Below are positions 44,179 to 54,204 of a stretch of DNA of 64,000 bases, piece by piece (position 1 is the stretch's first letter; every line of letters starts with the position of its first letter). Made by a program: the position numbers and the translations under genes. The notes beneath the pieces are model-generated. The model did not search any database and had not been told where the DNA came from. It saw only the letters and a program-made list of their open reading frames with translations. Origin of the DNA: Rodentibacter caecimuris (lineage in GTDB: Bacteria; Pseudomonadota; Gammaproteobacteria; Enterobacterales; Pasteurellaceae); NCBI RefSeq assembly GCF_024622045.1, contig NZ_JANKBP010000012.1; one strand, written 5' to 3'.

Positions 44179-46662
44179 ATGAGCTTAAGTCGTCGAGACT
44201 TTATGAAAGCCAATGCAGCTATGGCAGCGGCAACGGCTGCGGGATTAACCATCCCTGTCAAAAATGTGGTTGCGGCAGAATCCGAAATTAAATGGGATAA
44301 AGCAGTATGCCGTTTTTGTGGTACCGGCTGTGCCGTATTGGTGGGTACGAAAGACGGACGTGTTGTTGCTTCACAAGGTGATCCGGATGCAGAAGTAAAC
44401 CGCGGTTTAAACTGTATTAAAGGTTACTTCTTACCGAAAATTATGTACGGTAAAGATCGTGTTACGCAACCAATGTTGCGGATGACCAACGGAAAATACG
44501 ACAAGAATGGGGATTTTACCCCTGTTTCTTGGGATATTGCCTTTAAAACCATGGCTGAAAAATTCAAAGAAGCCTTTAAGAAAAATGGTCAAAATGCAGT
44601 GGGAATGTTCAGCTCCGGTCAATCGACCATTTGGGAAGGCTATGCCAAAAACAAACTTTGGAAAGCCGGCTTCCGCTCTAATAACGTCGATCCGAATGCC
44701 CGTCACTGTATGGCATCTGCGGCTGTTGCATTTATGCGTACCTTCGGTATGGATGAACCAATGGGTTGCTATGATGATATTGAACGTGCCGATGCATTTG
44801 TACTTTGGGGTTCCAATATGGCAGAAATGCACCCGATCTTATGGTCTCGTATTACGGATCGCCGCATTTCGAATCCTGATGTGAAAGTTGCCGTACTCTC
44901 CACTTTTGAACATCGTAGTTTTGAGCTTGCCGATCACGGTTTGGTATTCACACCGCAAACCGATTTAGCCATTATGAACTACATCATTAACTATCTCATT
45001 CAAAATAATGCGATTAATTGGGATTTTGTTAATAAACATACTAAATTTAAACGTGGTGAAACCAATATCGGTTACGGTTTACGTCCTGAAAATCCGTTAG
45101 AGAAAGACACCAACCGTAAAACCGCAGGTAAAATGCACGATTCTTCATTTGAAGAATTAAAACAATTGGTATCGGAATACACCCTTGAAAAAGTGGCAGA
45201 AATGTCCGGTGTAGATAAAGCCCAACTTGAGAATCTGGCAAAACTTTATGCCGATCCAAATAAAAAAGTCGTGTCTTTTTGGACAATGGGCTTTAACCAA
45301 CATACCCGCGGTGTTTGGGCAAACCATCTGATCTACAACATTCATTTGCTGACCGGTAAAATTTCAATCCCGGGCTGTGGTCCATTCTCTTTAACCGGTC
45401 AACCTTCCGCTTGCGGTACGGCTCGTGAAGTGGGTTCTTTCCCACACCGTTTACCTGCAGATTTAGTGGTAACCAATCCAAAACACCGTGAAACGGCAGA
45501 ACGTATTTGGAAACTACCAAAAGGGACAATTTCCGAAAAAGTCGGTTTGGACACCATCGCCCAAGATCGTGCAATGCACGATGGTAAAATGAACGTATTA
45601 TGGCAAATGTGTAACAACAATATGCAAGCAGGGCCAAATATCAATACGGATCGTTTGCCCGGTTGGCGTAAAGAAGGCAACTTCGTCGTTGTATCCGATC
45701 CTTATCCAACGGTTTCCGCTTTATCCGCCGACTTGATCCTTCCAACAGCAATGTGGGTGGAAAAAGAGGGGGCATACGGTAATGCAGAGCGCCGTACCCA
45801 ATTCTGGCGTCAACAAGTGAAAGCGCCGGGAGAAGCAAAATCCGACTTGTGGCAATTAATGGAATTTGCCAAATACTTCACAACAGATGAAATGTGGACG
45901 GAAGAATTGCTGGCACAAATGCCGGAATATCGCGGAAAAACATTATATGACGTGCTATTCAAAAACGGACAAGTGGATAAATTCCCATTAAGTGAACTTG
46001 CCGAAGGGCAATTAAACGACGAATCGGAGCATTTTGGTTACTACGTACACAAAGGATTATTTGAAGAATACGCCGAATTTGGTCGAGGTCACGGTCATGA
46101 TTTAGCACCGTTTGACATGTACCATAAAGCCCGTGGATTACGTTGGCCGGTAGTAGATGGAACAGAAACCTTATGGCGTTATCGTGAGGGTTACGATCCT
46201 TATGTCAAAGAAGGTGAAGGCGTAGCGTTTTACGGCTATCCGGATAAAAAAGCGATTATCCTTGCCGTACCTTATGAGCCGCCGGCAGAATCTCCGGATG
46301 CGGAATATGACTTGTGGTTATCTACCGGACGTATTCTCGAACACTGGCACACCGGTACAATGACTCGCCGTGTACAAGAATTACACCGTTCATTCCCAAA
46401 TAACTTAGTGTGGATGAACCCGTTAGACGCGGAAGCCCGAGGTTTACGTCATGGAGATAAGATCAAAATCTCATCACGCCGTGGCGAGATGATTTCTTAT
46501 TTAGATACACGCGGACGTAACAAACCGCCTCGCGGTTTAGTTTATACCACGTTCTTTGATGCAGGCCAGCTTGCTAATGTATTAACACTTGATGCAACAG
46601 ACCCGATTTCAAAAGAAACCGACTTCAAAAAATGTGCGGTAAAAGTGGAAAAGGCTGCGTAA
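44179..46662 (+). CDS. napA: Periplasmic nitrate reductase catalytic subunit NapA
   Basis: The 827-residue molybdoenzyme reduces nitrate to nitrite in the periplasm. It has a Tat signal (SRRDFMKANAAMAAATAAGL), a 4Fe-4S site (CRFCGTGCAVLVGTKDG...CIKGYF, first Cys near 43), and the molybdenum-ligand cysteine in NARHCMASA near 178, then the bis-MGD domains through VYTTFFDAGQ. Length is typical. GGGAGA precedes the ATG. Confidence 0.97.
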   Translation: MSLSRRDFMKANAAMAAATAAGLTIPVKNVVAAESEIKWDKAVCRFCGTGCAVLVGTKDGRVVASQGDPDAEVNRGLNCIKGYFLPKIMYGKDRVTQPMLRMTNGKYDKNGDFTPVSWDIAFKTMAEKFKEAFKKNGQNAVGMFSSGQSTIWEGYAKNKLWKAGFRSNNVDPNARHCMASAAVAFMRTFGMDEPMGCYDDIERADAFVLWGSNMAEMHPILWSRITDRRISNPDVKVAVLSTFEHRSFELADHGLVFTPQTDLAIMNYIINYLIQNNAINWDFVNKHTKFKRGETNIGYGLRPENPLEKDTNRKTAGKMHDSSFEELKQLVSEYTLEKVAEMSGVDKAQLENLAKLYADPNKKVVSFWTMGFNQHTRGVWANHLIYNIHLLTGKISIPGCGPFSLTGQPSACGTAREVGSFPHRLPADLVVTNPKHRETAERIWKLPKGTISEKVGLDTIAQDRAMHDGKMNVLWQMCNNNMQAGPNINTDRLPGWRKEGNFVVVSDPYPTVSALSADLILPTAMWVEKEGAYGNAERRTQFWRQQVKAPGEAKSDLWQLMEFAKYFTTDEMWTEELLAQMPEYRGKTLYDVLFKNGQVDKFPLSELAEGQLNDESEHFGYYVHKGLFEEYAEFGRGHGHDLAPFDMYHKARGLRWPVVDGTETLWRYREGYDPYVKEGEGVAFYGYPDKKAIILAVPYEPPAESPDAEYDLWLSTGRILEHWHTGTMTRRVQELHRSFPNNLVWMNPLDAEARGLRHGDKIKISSRRGEMISYLDTRGRNKPPRGLVYTTFFDAGQLANVLTLDATDPISKETDFKKCAVKVEKAA

Positions 46663-46760
46663 AAACGACATAAAAACCAACCGCACTTGTCACTACAATA
46701 GGAAATGAAATATGACACATTCATTTCCTATTAAAAGTGCGATCAATATTTAAAGAGAAA

Positions 46761-47567
46761 ATGAAAAAAACCACGCTAAATCCTGAACGCCGACGCTTTC
46801 TAAAAGAGACAACCCGAACAGCGGGTGGTCTTGTTGGCATAGGAATTTTGCTGGGGTTACAACAAAAGCAAAGCTTAGCCCGTGAAGGGGTAACGCTACG
46901 TCCACCGTTTGCCTTGCAGGACGCGAAAGCATTTTCTGCGGCTTGTATCCGTTGTGGGCAATGCGTACAGGCTTGCCCTTACGATATGTTGCATTTGGCA
47001 TCGCTATTATCGCCGGTAGAAGCGGGGACACCATACTTCATTGCACGCAATAAACCCTGTGAAATGTGCCCCGATATTCCGTGCGCACACGCTTGTCCAA
47101 GCGGCGCGTTAGACCGCAATGCAACGGATATCAACGAATCCCGTATGGGATTATCCGTGCTATTGGACCACGAAACCTGCCTCAACTGGCAAGGTCTGCG
47201 TTGTGATGTATGCTATCGGGTTTGCCCATTAATCGACAAAGCGATTACGTTGGAAAAACAACATAATCCCCGTTCGGATAAACATGCTTTATTCATTCCG
47301 ACAGTGCATTCCGAGGCCTGCACCGGTTGTGGCAAATGTGAACAAGCCTGTGTGTTGGAAGAAGCGGCAATTAAGGTTTTACCGATGGAGCTTGCAAAAG
47401 GAATGTTGGGTAAACACTATCGCCTAAGTTGGGAAGAAAAGGAAAAAGCCGGTCATTCTCTTGCACCGCAAGATATCATTTCTTTACCAGCCCGCACACC
47501 GGAGGCTGCCGCAATACCTGAGCCGGCTGAACCTGTTTTGGCACCAATTTTAGAGGTCACCAAATAA
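46761..47567 (+). CDS. napG: Ferredoxin-type quinol-oxidation protein NapG
   Basis: The roughly 268-residue protein has a Tat signal (RRRFLKETTRTAGGLVGIGILLG) and four 4Fe-4S motifs (CIRCGQCVQAC, CEMCPDIPC, CDVCYRVC, CTGCGKCEQAC). With NapH it passes electrons from menaquinol toward NapB/NapA. I use the ATG at 46761, preceded by AAAGAGA; upstream residues lack support. Its stop overlaps napH by one base (TAATG). Confidence 0.93.
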   Translation: MKKTTLNPERRRFLKETTRTAGGLVGIGILLGLQQKQSLAREGVTLRPPFALQDAKAFSAACIRCGQCVQACPYDMLHLASLLSPVEAGTPYFIARNKPCEMCPDIPCAHACPSGALDRNATDINESRMGLSVLLDHETCLNWQGLRCDVCYRVCPLIDKAITLEKQHNPRSDKHALFIPTVHSEACTGCGKCEQACVLEEAAIKVLPMELAKGMLGKHYRLSWEEKEKAGHSLAPQDIISLPARTPEAAAIPEPAEPVLAPILEVTK

Positions 47568-48433
47568 TGGCAGCGAATGCACCTAAACATGCCGGCAGAG
47601 AAGCCCGCCAAAAATGGGGCTGGTGGTATGCCAACCGCTTTTTATTTTGGCGACGTTTAAGCCAATTCAGCATTCTGGCAATGTTTTTAAGCGGTCCTTA
47701 TTTAGGGGTATGGATCTTAAAAGGTAATTACAGCGGTAGCCTGCTGTTTGATACGATTCCTTTAAGTGATCCCTTAATTACCGCAGAAAGCCTTGCGGCA
47801 GGCCATTTACCCGATGTCCTGACACTAATCGGCGTGGCAATTATTGTACTTTGCTACGCAGTACTGGGGAGTAAAGTTTTTTGTGGTTGGGTTTGTCCGC
47901 TAAATGTCGTGACGGATAGCGCAGCATGGCTACGCCGTAAACTCGGTATTCGCCAAACGGCAAAACTCTCACGCGGGCTACGCTACGGTATTTTGGCGAT
48001 GATTTTAGTCGGTAGTGCAGCAAGCGGAATGCTATTGTGGGAATGGATTAATCCCGTCGCGGCATTAGGACGCGCTTTTGTCTTTGGGCTTGGCGCGACA
48101 GCTTGGTTAATTGTCGTCATTTTTCTTTTTGATTTGTTGATTGTCGAACACGGTTGGTGCGGACATTTATGCCCAATCGGGGCGGCTTACGGTATCATTG
48201 GTGCCAAAAGTATTCTCCGCATTAAAGTCGTTGATCGCAGCAAATGTGACAATTGTATGGATTGCTATAATGTCTGTCCGGAAGCACAAGTATTACGTTC
48301 ACCTTTACACGGAAAAAAAGACGATAGCCTACTTGTGCTTTCTAAAGATTGCATCAGCTGCGGACGTTGTATTGATGTTTGCGCTGAAAAAGTTTTTAAA
48401 TTTTCAACTCGATTCAATCATTCAGGGGAGTGA
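47567..48433 (+). CDS. napH: Membrane quinol dehydrogenase NapH
   Basis: The 288-residue protein has four membrane helices (about 28-50, 85-105, 140-160, 175-195), the loop motifs CGWVCPLNVVTD and CGHLCPIGAAYG facing the cytoplasm, and two C-terminal 4Fe-4S motifs (CDNCMDCYNVC and CISCGRCIDVC). It anchors NapG. Translation is coupled to napG. Confidence 0.94.
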   Translation: MAANAPKHAGREARQKWGWWYANRFLFWRRLSQFSILAMFLSGPYLGVWILKGNYSGSLLFDTIPLSDPLITAESLAAGHLPDVLTLIGVAIIVLCYAVLGSKVFCGWVCPLNVVTDSAAWLRRKLGIRQTAKLSRGLRYGILAMILVGSAASGMLLWEWINPVAALGRAFVFGLGATAWLIVVIFLFDLLIVEHGWCGHLCPIGAAYGIIGAKSILRIKVVDRSKCDNCMDCYNVCPEAQVLRSPLHGKKDDSLLVLSKDCISCGRCIDVCAEKVFKFSTRFNHSGE

Positions 48434-48438
48434 TTAAT

Positions 48439-48882
48439 ATGACCAATCAGGTATCTAAAATTTTAGTGGGATTAATGACCGCACTTTTTGCCGGTTATTT
48501 AATGGCAAATGACGTTAAATCTATAGGTAAAGATTTAACCCAATCGCCGGAAAATATTGCACCGGCATTTCATACTGCGCCACGTAACAGTGACTTACCG
48601 GCATTAAATTATGTGAACCAACCCCCAATGGTGCCGCATAGTGTGGCTAATTATCAAGTGACAAAAAATGTGAATCAATGCTTAAACTGTCATAGCCCTG
48701 AAAATTCACGTTTAAGCGGCGCAACCCGAATCAGCCCGACACACTTTATGGATCGTGACGGAAACATTGGTTCCAGCTCATCGCCACGCCGTTATTTTTG
48801 CTTACAATGCCATGTTTCTCAATCAAATGTCGATCCTATCGTACCAAATGATTTCAAACCGATGAAAGGTTACGGTAACTAA
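48439..48882 (+). CDS. napB: Diheme cytochrome NapB, electron donor to NapA
   Basis: The 147-residue protein has an N-terminal signal peptide and two heme c sites, CLNCH near 74 and CLQCH near 121, with VANYQVTKNVNQCLNCH and SRRYFC-like flanks of NapB. I use the ATG at 48439, 5 bp after the napH stop, with GGGGAG eight bases upstream; a GTG at 48430 is also in frame. Confidence 0.94.
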   Translation: MTNQVSKILVGLMTALFAGYLMANDVKSIGKDLTQSPENIAPAFHTAPRNSDLPALNYVNQPPMVPHSVANYQVTKNVNQCLNCHSPENSRLSGATRISPTHFMDRDGNIGSSSSPRRYFCLQCHVSQSNVDPIVPNDFKPMKGYGN

Positions 48883-48894
48883 GAAGGAAGGATT

Positions 48895-49515
48895 ATGTCA
48901 GAGAAAAAACCAAATTTCATCGTTCGCTTTTGGCATTGGTTTCGTAAACCGAGCCGTCTTGCGGTGGGAACAATCATTAGCCTGGCTTTTATTGGCGGCA
49001 TTTTATCTTGGGTAGGGTTCAATTACGGTTTAGAGAAAACGAATACCGAACAATTCTGCGCAAGTTGCCATATGAATGATGCCTATCCAGAATATCTCCA
49101 CAGTGTGCATTACCAAACCCGTACCGGTGTGGGCGCAAGTTGTCCGGATTGTCACGTACCACACGAGTTCGGGCCGAAGATGAAACGTAAAATCATTGCG
49201 GCAAAAGAGGTTTATGCCCATTACACCGGCAAAGTGGATACCTTGGAGAAATTTAATCAACATCGTTTAGCAATGGCTGAAAACGAATGGGCACGAATGA
49301 AAGCCAACGATTCCCAAGAATGCCGTAATTGCCATAATGTGGATCGAATGAATTTCAATGAACAACGCCCTGTTGCTGCGAAAATGCACGAGAAAATCAA
49401 AATCGAGGGAAAAACCTGTATTGACTGTCATAAAGGTATTGCCCACCGCTTACCGGATATGAGCAATGTAGAATCTGGGTTTAAAAAAGAAACATCGGAT
49501 AAAGCAGAAAAGTAA
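48895..49515 (+). CDS. napC: Tetraheme quinol dehydrogenase NapC
   Basis: The 206-residue NapC/NirT protein has one N-terminal membrane anchor (about 20-40) and four CxxCH sites: CASCH, CPDCH, CRNCH and CIDCH. It oxidises menaquinol and reduces NapB. AAGGAAGGA precedes the ATG 12 bp after napB. Last gene of napFDAGHBC, followed by a strong terminator. Confidence 0.95.
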   Translation: MSEKKPNFIVRFWHWFRKPSRLAVGTIISLAFIGGILSWVGFNYGLEKTNTEQFCASCHMNDAYPEYLHSVHYQTRTGVGASCPDCHVPHEFGPKMKRKIIAAKEVYAHYTGKVDTLEKFNQHRLAMAENEWARMKANDSQECRNCHNVDRMNFNEQRPVAAKMHEKIKIEGKTCIDCHKGIAHRLPDMSNVESGFKKETSDKAEK

Positions 49516-49571
49516 TCAAATTTTGACCGCACTTTATTTCCATAAAATGTTTCTATATTAGAAATATATTT

Positions 49572-49607
49572 AAAGCCCGATACTTTCAACAAGATCGGGC
49601 TTTATTT
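49572..49607 (+). terminator. Terminator of the nap operon
   Basis: AAAGCCCGAT and ATCGGGCTTT form a ten-base stem with a twelve-base loop, followed by TTTATTT. Confidence 0.85.
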
Positions 49608-49646
49608 CATCGTTAATAAAAAATATTAAGCTATTAATGGCGGTTT

Positions 49647-51200
49647 TTAGTTAGTTGAAATAATCCCTAAACATTTTAACTGTGGCAGTTGATTTTCTAC
49701 AAATCCGTTGTAGATTCTTTCCATTCTGGCTTTTCCTTCCTCATCCTTTTCCAAGGTTTTCCCATCTTCTGCCATAAACAAATCGTTTTCCTTTAATAAA
49801 CACCAAGCGAAATCCAATTGTTCTTTCTTCGTAAGCCCCTCAATATGGGCAAGTAAAAACCAACGCTGTACCATATCAATGTTGTATGCTCCACCAGTAA
49901 TTGGACTGGCAAGATAGTTAATACTGAATTGTGAAGAACGGGATTGCTCCAGTACGTAGCGATTAAAGGCTTCACAATGTGGACGCGCTTGCTCAATGGC
50001 GTCTTCTGATTGCACTATAACCAAATTATTTTTACCGGCAAGGATAGCTAAAACCGTAAAAATATCCATTTCATTAAAACGACCTTTTAGTGCTTCCACA
50101 ATATCTTTAACCAAGTGGATTTTATGATCATGCAGAATATCCAGTATGGGACTAAATAAATCCACATTCAAATCAACAGTCAAATGGCTTGAGGCTTTCA
50201 TTTCAATTTGATTACGGGAAGTGAGTAGCAACACACGCAATTTTTTCCATGCTTCTCTTTGTTCATAGCTATTTAATCGACGTGCGCCTTTTACCCAAAA
50301 ATCCTTACGGAACTGTTTATTTAAGATAAAGTCTTTAACCGTTTGAGCAAATGATGGATCACTAAAGCCAGCCATAAGCTCTCGTTGTTCTTGGTTATAG
50401 AGGGTTTCGTTAAAATCGTCTAAATAATTACTGGAACAAGCGAAAGTCAATTTAGCGGATTCCAACCATTTTTGCATATCGGCAAAATACATCGGTTGCC
50501 AGTCTTTATTCAGATATTCGTGGGCTACATAATGTGGATCATGATTTTTAAGTCGTTCTACTCGAGAAAGTAATTCCGGTGATTTTTGTGTGAGATTGGA
50601 GCTTTGAGCAAATACTTTACTCACAAATTCTATACTATCCTTAATATTTTGTTGGCGACTATTGGAATGAGCGGTCATTGTATTGTGATGTTGAAGTAAT
50701 AAATGACGTACCGGCGACGGCGCAGACCAGCCCGGTAAGGTGTTATAACTGATATATAAAATGCCCCCGACTTTGAGTTTACGGCGAATAAAATCCACAA
50801 CAATAGCACGATTTTCATCAGAAATCCAAGACCAGATACCATGCAAACCGATAAAATCAAATTCCGGTAAATCATCACGTTTACAAAATTCATTAAAGCC
50901 TTGATCAGCAATTAATGCTCCGTTATTCGCCACATCAGAAAGATAACGGGCAAAATTAGCTTGGGACGGATTAAAATCCGTTGCATACCATTTCGCATGG
51001 CCGGCTGTCGCATGCACATTAACCGATATCCCCTGCCCAAATCCAAGCTCACAAGCGTTATATTGAGAGCTTGAAATTGATTCCGGTAACGCAATCCCTG
51101 CCATTAAAAACGGAATAATGGCATTATTAGGATTAAGTTCCGAATAATAGCCAAAAGTATAGTTTATATCACTAACATAACCTTCCGACCAACTAGACAT
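49647..51200 (-). CDS. Methyltransferase with regulatory domain
   Basis: The 517-residue protein has a class I SAM domain (ACELGFGQGISVNVHATAG near 50, WYATDFNPSQANFAR, FDFIGLHGIWSWIS near 115, then LKVGGILYISYNTLPGW) followed by a long region matching, as I recall, the methyltransferase regulatory domain PF10119 (about 215-300). The rest is helical and unrecognised. Substrate is unknown. GAGGAGAA lies upstream of the ATG. It sits between nap and the effector array, with its own direction shared with the latter. Confidence 0.75.
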   Translation of the reverse strand: MSSWSEGYVSDINYTFGYYSELNPNNAIIPFLMAGIALPESISSSQYNACELGFGQGISVNVHATAGHAKWYATDFNPSQANFARYLSDVANNGALIADQGFNEFCKRDDLPEFDFIGLHGIWSWISDENRAIVVDFIRRKLKVGGILYISYNTLPGWSAPSPVRHLLLQHHNTMTAHSNSRQQNIKDSIEFVSKVFAQSSNLTQKSPELLSRVERLKNHDPHYVAHEYLNKDWQPMYFADMQKWLESAKLTFACSSNYLDDFNETLYNQEQRELMAGFSDPSFAQTVKDFILNKQFRKDFWVKGARRLNSYEQREAWKKLRVLLLTSRNQIEMKASSHLTVDLNVDLFSPILDILHDHKIHLVKDIVEALKGRFNEMDIFTVLAILAGKNNLVIVQSEDAIEQARPHCEAFNRYVLEQSRSSQFSINYLASPITGGAYNIDMVQRWFLLAHIEGLTKKEQLDFAWCLLKENDLFMAEDGKTLEKDEEGKARMERIYNGFVENQLPQLKCLGIISTN

Positions 51201-51376
51201 ACAAAATTCTCCTCATGAATTTAATATTGTTAAATAATTTTTATAAATATAGAACGGGTTTACTTTAGTAATACATTAATAAAGCCTGCGCACTATAACT
51301 TATTTCCAACTTATTTTTAACACATCGTTATTAAAATTAGGTGAATTTTTATATTTCTTTCCTGCCGGAACATTAA

Positions 51377-51406
51377 AAAAGTGCGGTCATTTTTAACCGC
51401 ACTTTT
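51377..51406. terminator. Compact USS terminator closing the T6SS immunity array
   Basis: AAAAGTGCGGT and ACCGCACTTTT flank an eight-base loop, directly after the last immunity gene on the minus strand. This is the compact form of the inverted USS pair seen stretched in the four spacers of the array. Confidence 0.8.
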
Positions 51407-51419
51407 AAGTGAAATATCA

Positions 51420-52595
51420 CTATTGCTTATTCTTTAGTTTTCGACTTTTCCATTTGCCCACTGGTTTAGGAAACTGCTCAACATCCCCTGCCTCATTCCC
51501 CCAAGCAATACCAAATCGATTACGGTGTAATGAACGAATCGGGTAGGCATATAAATTCGGACAAGGCATCACGCCATAACCCGCTTGAATATTTTCCTCC
51601 ACCGAGATAATCTTCATATTTTTAAATTTCCACTTTAATCTCATCCCTTCTTCATAAGTGCCCATCTCAAACGAAGGAAGTGCCGTGATATGCGGGGCTT
51701 GTTCGGCAAAATAGCGTTCAATCTCTTTTTCTAATATTTCATCTTTCGGCAACCTACGGCAATATAACCCACCGTCAATCCAACCGAATAAAATCTTTTC
51801 GAGATATTCACAAATACTCGGGCGGGTCTCCAACGCTTTCATCATACTTGCAATACGCTCCGGTGGCGTATCGGGATTCATAAATTCCACTAAAAACCGT
51901 TTAAGCACTGCGCCTTTACTATGTTGGTACATTCTTGGGGAGAGCATAAAAATCATAAAAACCATCGGTAACCACATGGTGCGGTCTGACACAATCATTT
52001 GTGAGCCGCCTCTAAAATTAGCAAAGTGTTTTGCTTGTTGATACGGATGAACCCAGAAAAATAATGCTCCGCCTACAAATGCAAAATATTCAGGAAACGG
52101 GCGCATGAGTTTATTGACTTCCGTTAAATAAAACTTGTTATTCACATAGGTGTAAATAATGCCTCGTTTGCGGTCAAAACGGACTCGTCGTTTGGCTGGC
52201 CAGAGGCAGTAGATGAGAAAAATAATATATTTTCCGGCAATAAAATAGCCGATCCAAGCATATCCGCTCCAGTATTCTTCCCAGTTCTCCCTCATAAAAT
52301 CCTCTTTGCTTTGACCTGCTTTTGTTATATTAGGATTATCGTAGTCTTGGTAAAACTCCCAACTCTTTTCAAAGGTTTTCATAGGTTGAAAACTATATTG
52401 TAATTCTCTCCAAGTAAATTTTTGGTAGCGCGGATCAATGAAGTCATAATAAATAGCTGTCATTGCCAATACAATTAAGACAATTTTCACGGCAGCCCAC
52501 CGCTTTTCTTTCAGTTCAATCGTATTTTCACCGGTTTTTCTAAACCAGCGGCGCATTAAACGCTGCTCTTTCTTTGTTAATTCATTTTGCATCAT
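51420..52595 (-). CDS. Membrane immunity-like protein, array copy 5
   Basis: The 391-residue protein has a basic N-terminal 33 residues, helix 1 (34-52), a loop (53-112), helix 2 (113-132), the basic KRRVRFDRKRGIIYTY, two further weak helices (about 170-184 and 207-222) and a large soluble C-terminus ending in PCPNLYAYP...LH. It may belong to DUF6708 (my recollection, unverified). Copies 3-5 are nearly identical except in residues 57-112, the loop predicted to face the periplasm. Its start codon touches the stop of an effector fragment, whose TCGGAGTAA supplies the ribosome binding site. Confidence 0.75.
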   Translation of the reverse strand: MMQNELTKKEQRLMRRWFRKTGENTIELKEKRWAAVKIVLIVLAMTAIYYDFIDPRYQKFTWRELQYSFQPMKTFEKSWEFYQDYDNPNITKAGQSKEDFMRENWEEYWSGYAWIGYFIAGKYIIFLIYCLWPAKRRVRFDRKRGIIYTYVNNKFYLTEVNKLMRPFPEYFAFVGGALFFWVHPYQQAKHFANFRGGSQMIVSDRTMWLPMVFMIFMLSPRMYQHSKGAVLKRFLVEFMNPDTPPERIASMMKALETRPSICEYLEKILFGWIDGGLYCRRLPKDEILEKEIERYFAEQAPHITALPSFEMGTYEEGMRLKWKFKNMKIISVEENIQAGYGVMPCPNLYAYPIRSLHRNRFGIAWGNEAGDVEQFPKPVGKWKSRKLKNKQ

Positions 52596-52964
52596 TTACT
52601 CCGAATAACCTTCATCTAGTGCTTTTTCCATCACAGCCTGTGCTTGTTGTTGGATTTCCTTCGTTTTATTTTGGAACTCCTCGCTGAAATAGACATCCTC
52701 AAAGATGCCGCCTTCCTTATCTGTAAACTCCGCAGTAATACGTACCTCTTTAATATGAATATTATTTTCGGCAAGGTGGAATGTAACCTCTCCGGAAGAT
52801 CCCACATAAAACCGTTTAATCGGCTGTGCCTGAGCGGAACCCCATTCATACAGGTTAATCACCAAATTGTATGTGGTCGGTTCGGTGCGTCTAAATTCAG
52901 CACAGCTAATGCGGTAATAACCTTGGCTGATTTTGCTGTTCATTATGAAAAAAAGTGCGGTCAT
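52596..52964 (-). pseudogene. Orphan effector C-terminal fragment, unit 5
   Basis: From about 52937 to the stop this encodes the last roughly 114 residues of the effector whose larger fragment is at 55854 (SKISQGYYRISCAEFRRTEPTTYNL...DEGYSE), about 93 percent identical by eye. Upstream codons come from a USS and spacer, so an ATG in the USS (52964) or the next one (52943) would be accidental starts. The fragment lacks the delivery domain and all membrane helices. Its end carries the ribosome binding site of the following immunity gene. Confidence 0.75.
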
Positions 52965-53018
52965 TTTTTTGGTGTTTCTTACTCTTAAAAAAACACTCAA
53001 AATGTTAACCGCATTTTT
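52952..53018. other. Stretched inverted USS spacer 1
   Basis: AAAGTGCGGTCA and TTAACCGCATTTTT (one arm has lost a C) bracket about 45 bases. It separates immunity copy 4 from effector fragment 5. Confidence 0.7.
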
Positions 53019-53031
53019 AGGTAAAATATCA

Positions 53032-54201
53032 CTATTTCTTATTCTTTAGTTTCCGACTTTTCCATTTGCCCGGTGGTTTAGGAAACTGTTCGACATCTCT
53101 TGCCTCATTTCCCCAAGCAATATCGAATCGGTTATAGTGTAATGAACGTACCGGATATTCATATAAATTAGGGCAGGGCATCACGCCATAACCCGCTTGA
53201 ATATTTTCCTCCACCGAAATAATCTTCATATTTTTGAATTTCCACTTTAATCTCATCCCTTCTTCATAAGTTCCCATTTCAAATGAAGGAAGTGCCTTAA
53301 TATGCGATGCTTGTTCGGCAAAATAGCGTTCAATCTCTTTTTCTAATATTTCATCTTTCGGCAACCTACGGCAATATAACCCACCGTCTATCCAACCGAA
53401 TAAAATCTTTTCTAGGTATTCAAAAATACTCGGGCGGGTTTCCAGTGCTTTCATCATGCTTGCAATACGTTCCGGTGGAGTATGAGGGTTCATAAACTCC
53501 ACTAAAAAGCGTTTAAGCACCGCACCTTTACTATGTTGGTACATTTTTGGGGAGAGCATAAAAATCATAAAAATCATCGGTAGCCACATGGTGCGGTCTG
53601 ACACAATCATTTGTGAGCCGCCTCTAAAATTAGCAAAATGTTTTGCTTGTTGATATGGGTGTACCCAAAAAAATAATGCACCACCTACAAATGCAAAATA
53701 TTCGGGTAATGGACGCATTAATTTATTAACTTCGGTTAAATAAAATTTGTTATTCACATAGGTGTAAATAATGCCTCGTTTGCGGTCAAAACGGACTCTA
53801 CGTTTGGTTGGCCAGAGGCAGTAGATGAGAAAGAGAATATATTTGCCAACAGTGATGTACCCCCACCATCTTTCTTCTTTACGGGTTTCATCAGCCTCAA
53901 GTATATACAACTCTTTAGGTTCTCCCCAGCGAGTAACATTAGGGTTTGAAATAGAGACCACTTTAGAATATTCTCTTTCAGACCACACCTCGGGCAGGAA
54001 TGCTGCATAAATATGAGTTTTGGTCATATTTGTGTAGCGTGGATCAATAAAATCATAATAAATAGCGGTCATTGCCAATATAATTAAGACAATTTTTACA
54101 GCCGCCCAGCGTTTTTCTTTCAGCTCAATGGTATTTTCATCGGTTTTTCTAAACCAACGGCGCATTAGGCGCTGCTCTTTCTTTGTTAATTCATTTTGCA
54201 T
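53032..54201 (-). CDS. Membrane immunity-like protein, array copy 4
   Basis: The 389-residue paralogue shares nearly every residue with copy 5 outside residues about 56-111, where the two are largely unrelated (copy 4 has TNMTKTHIYAAFLPEVWSE). Helices at about 33-51 and 112-131 bracket this loop, and positive charges on both outer sides put the loop in the periplasm. It starts 3 bp after the stop of effector fragment 4, using its GGAG. Role as immunity is inferred from position, membrane topology and multiplicity. Confidence 0.75.
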   Translation of the reverse strand: MQNELTKKEQRLMRRWFRKTDENTIELKEKRWAAVKIVLIILAMTAIYYDFIDPRYTNMTKTHIYAAFLPEVWSEREYSKVVSISNPNVTRWGEPKELYILEADETRKEERWWGYITVGKYILFLIYCLWPTKRRVRFDRKRGIIYTYVNNKFYLTEVNKLMRPLPEYFAFVGGALFFWVHPYQQAKHFANFRGGSQMIVSDRTMWLPMIFMIFMLSPKMYQHSKGAVLKRFLVEFMNPHTPPERIASMMKALETRPSIFEYLEKILFGWIDGGLYCRRLPKDEILEKEIERYFAEQASHIKALPSFEMGTYEEGMRLKWKFKNMKIISVEENIQAGYGVMPCPNLYEYPVRSLHYNRFDIAWGNEARDVEQFPKPPGKWKSRKLKNKK

Positions 54202-54204
54202 TAC

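Noticed and set aside
44431..44832. Minus-strand frame of 133 codons opposite napA
   Set aside because: Antisense to NapA; no start signal or domain.
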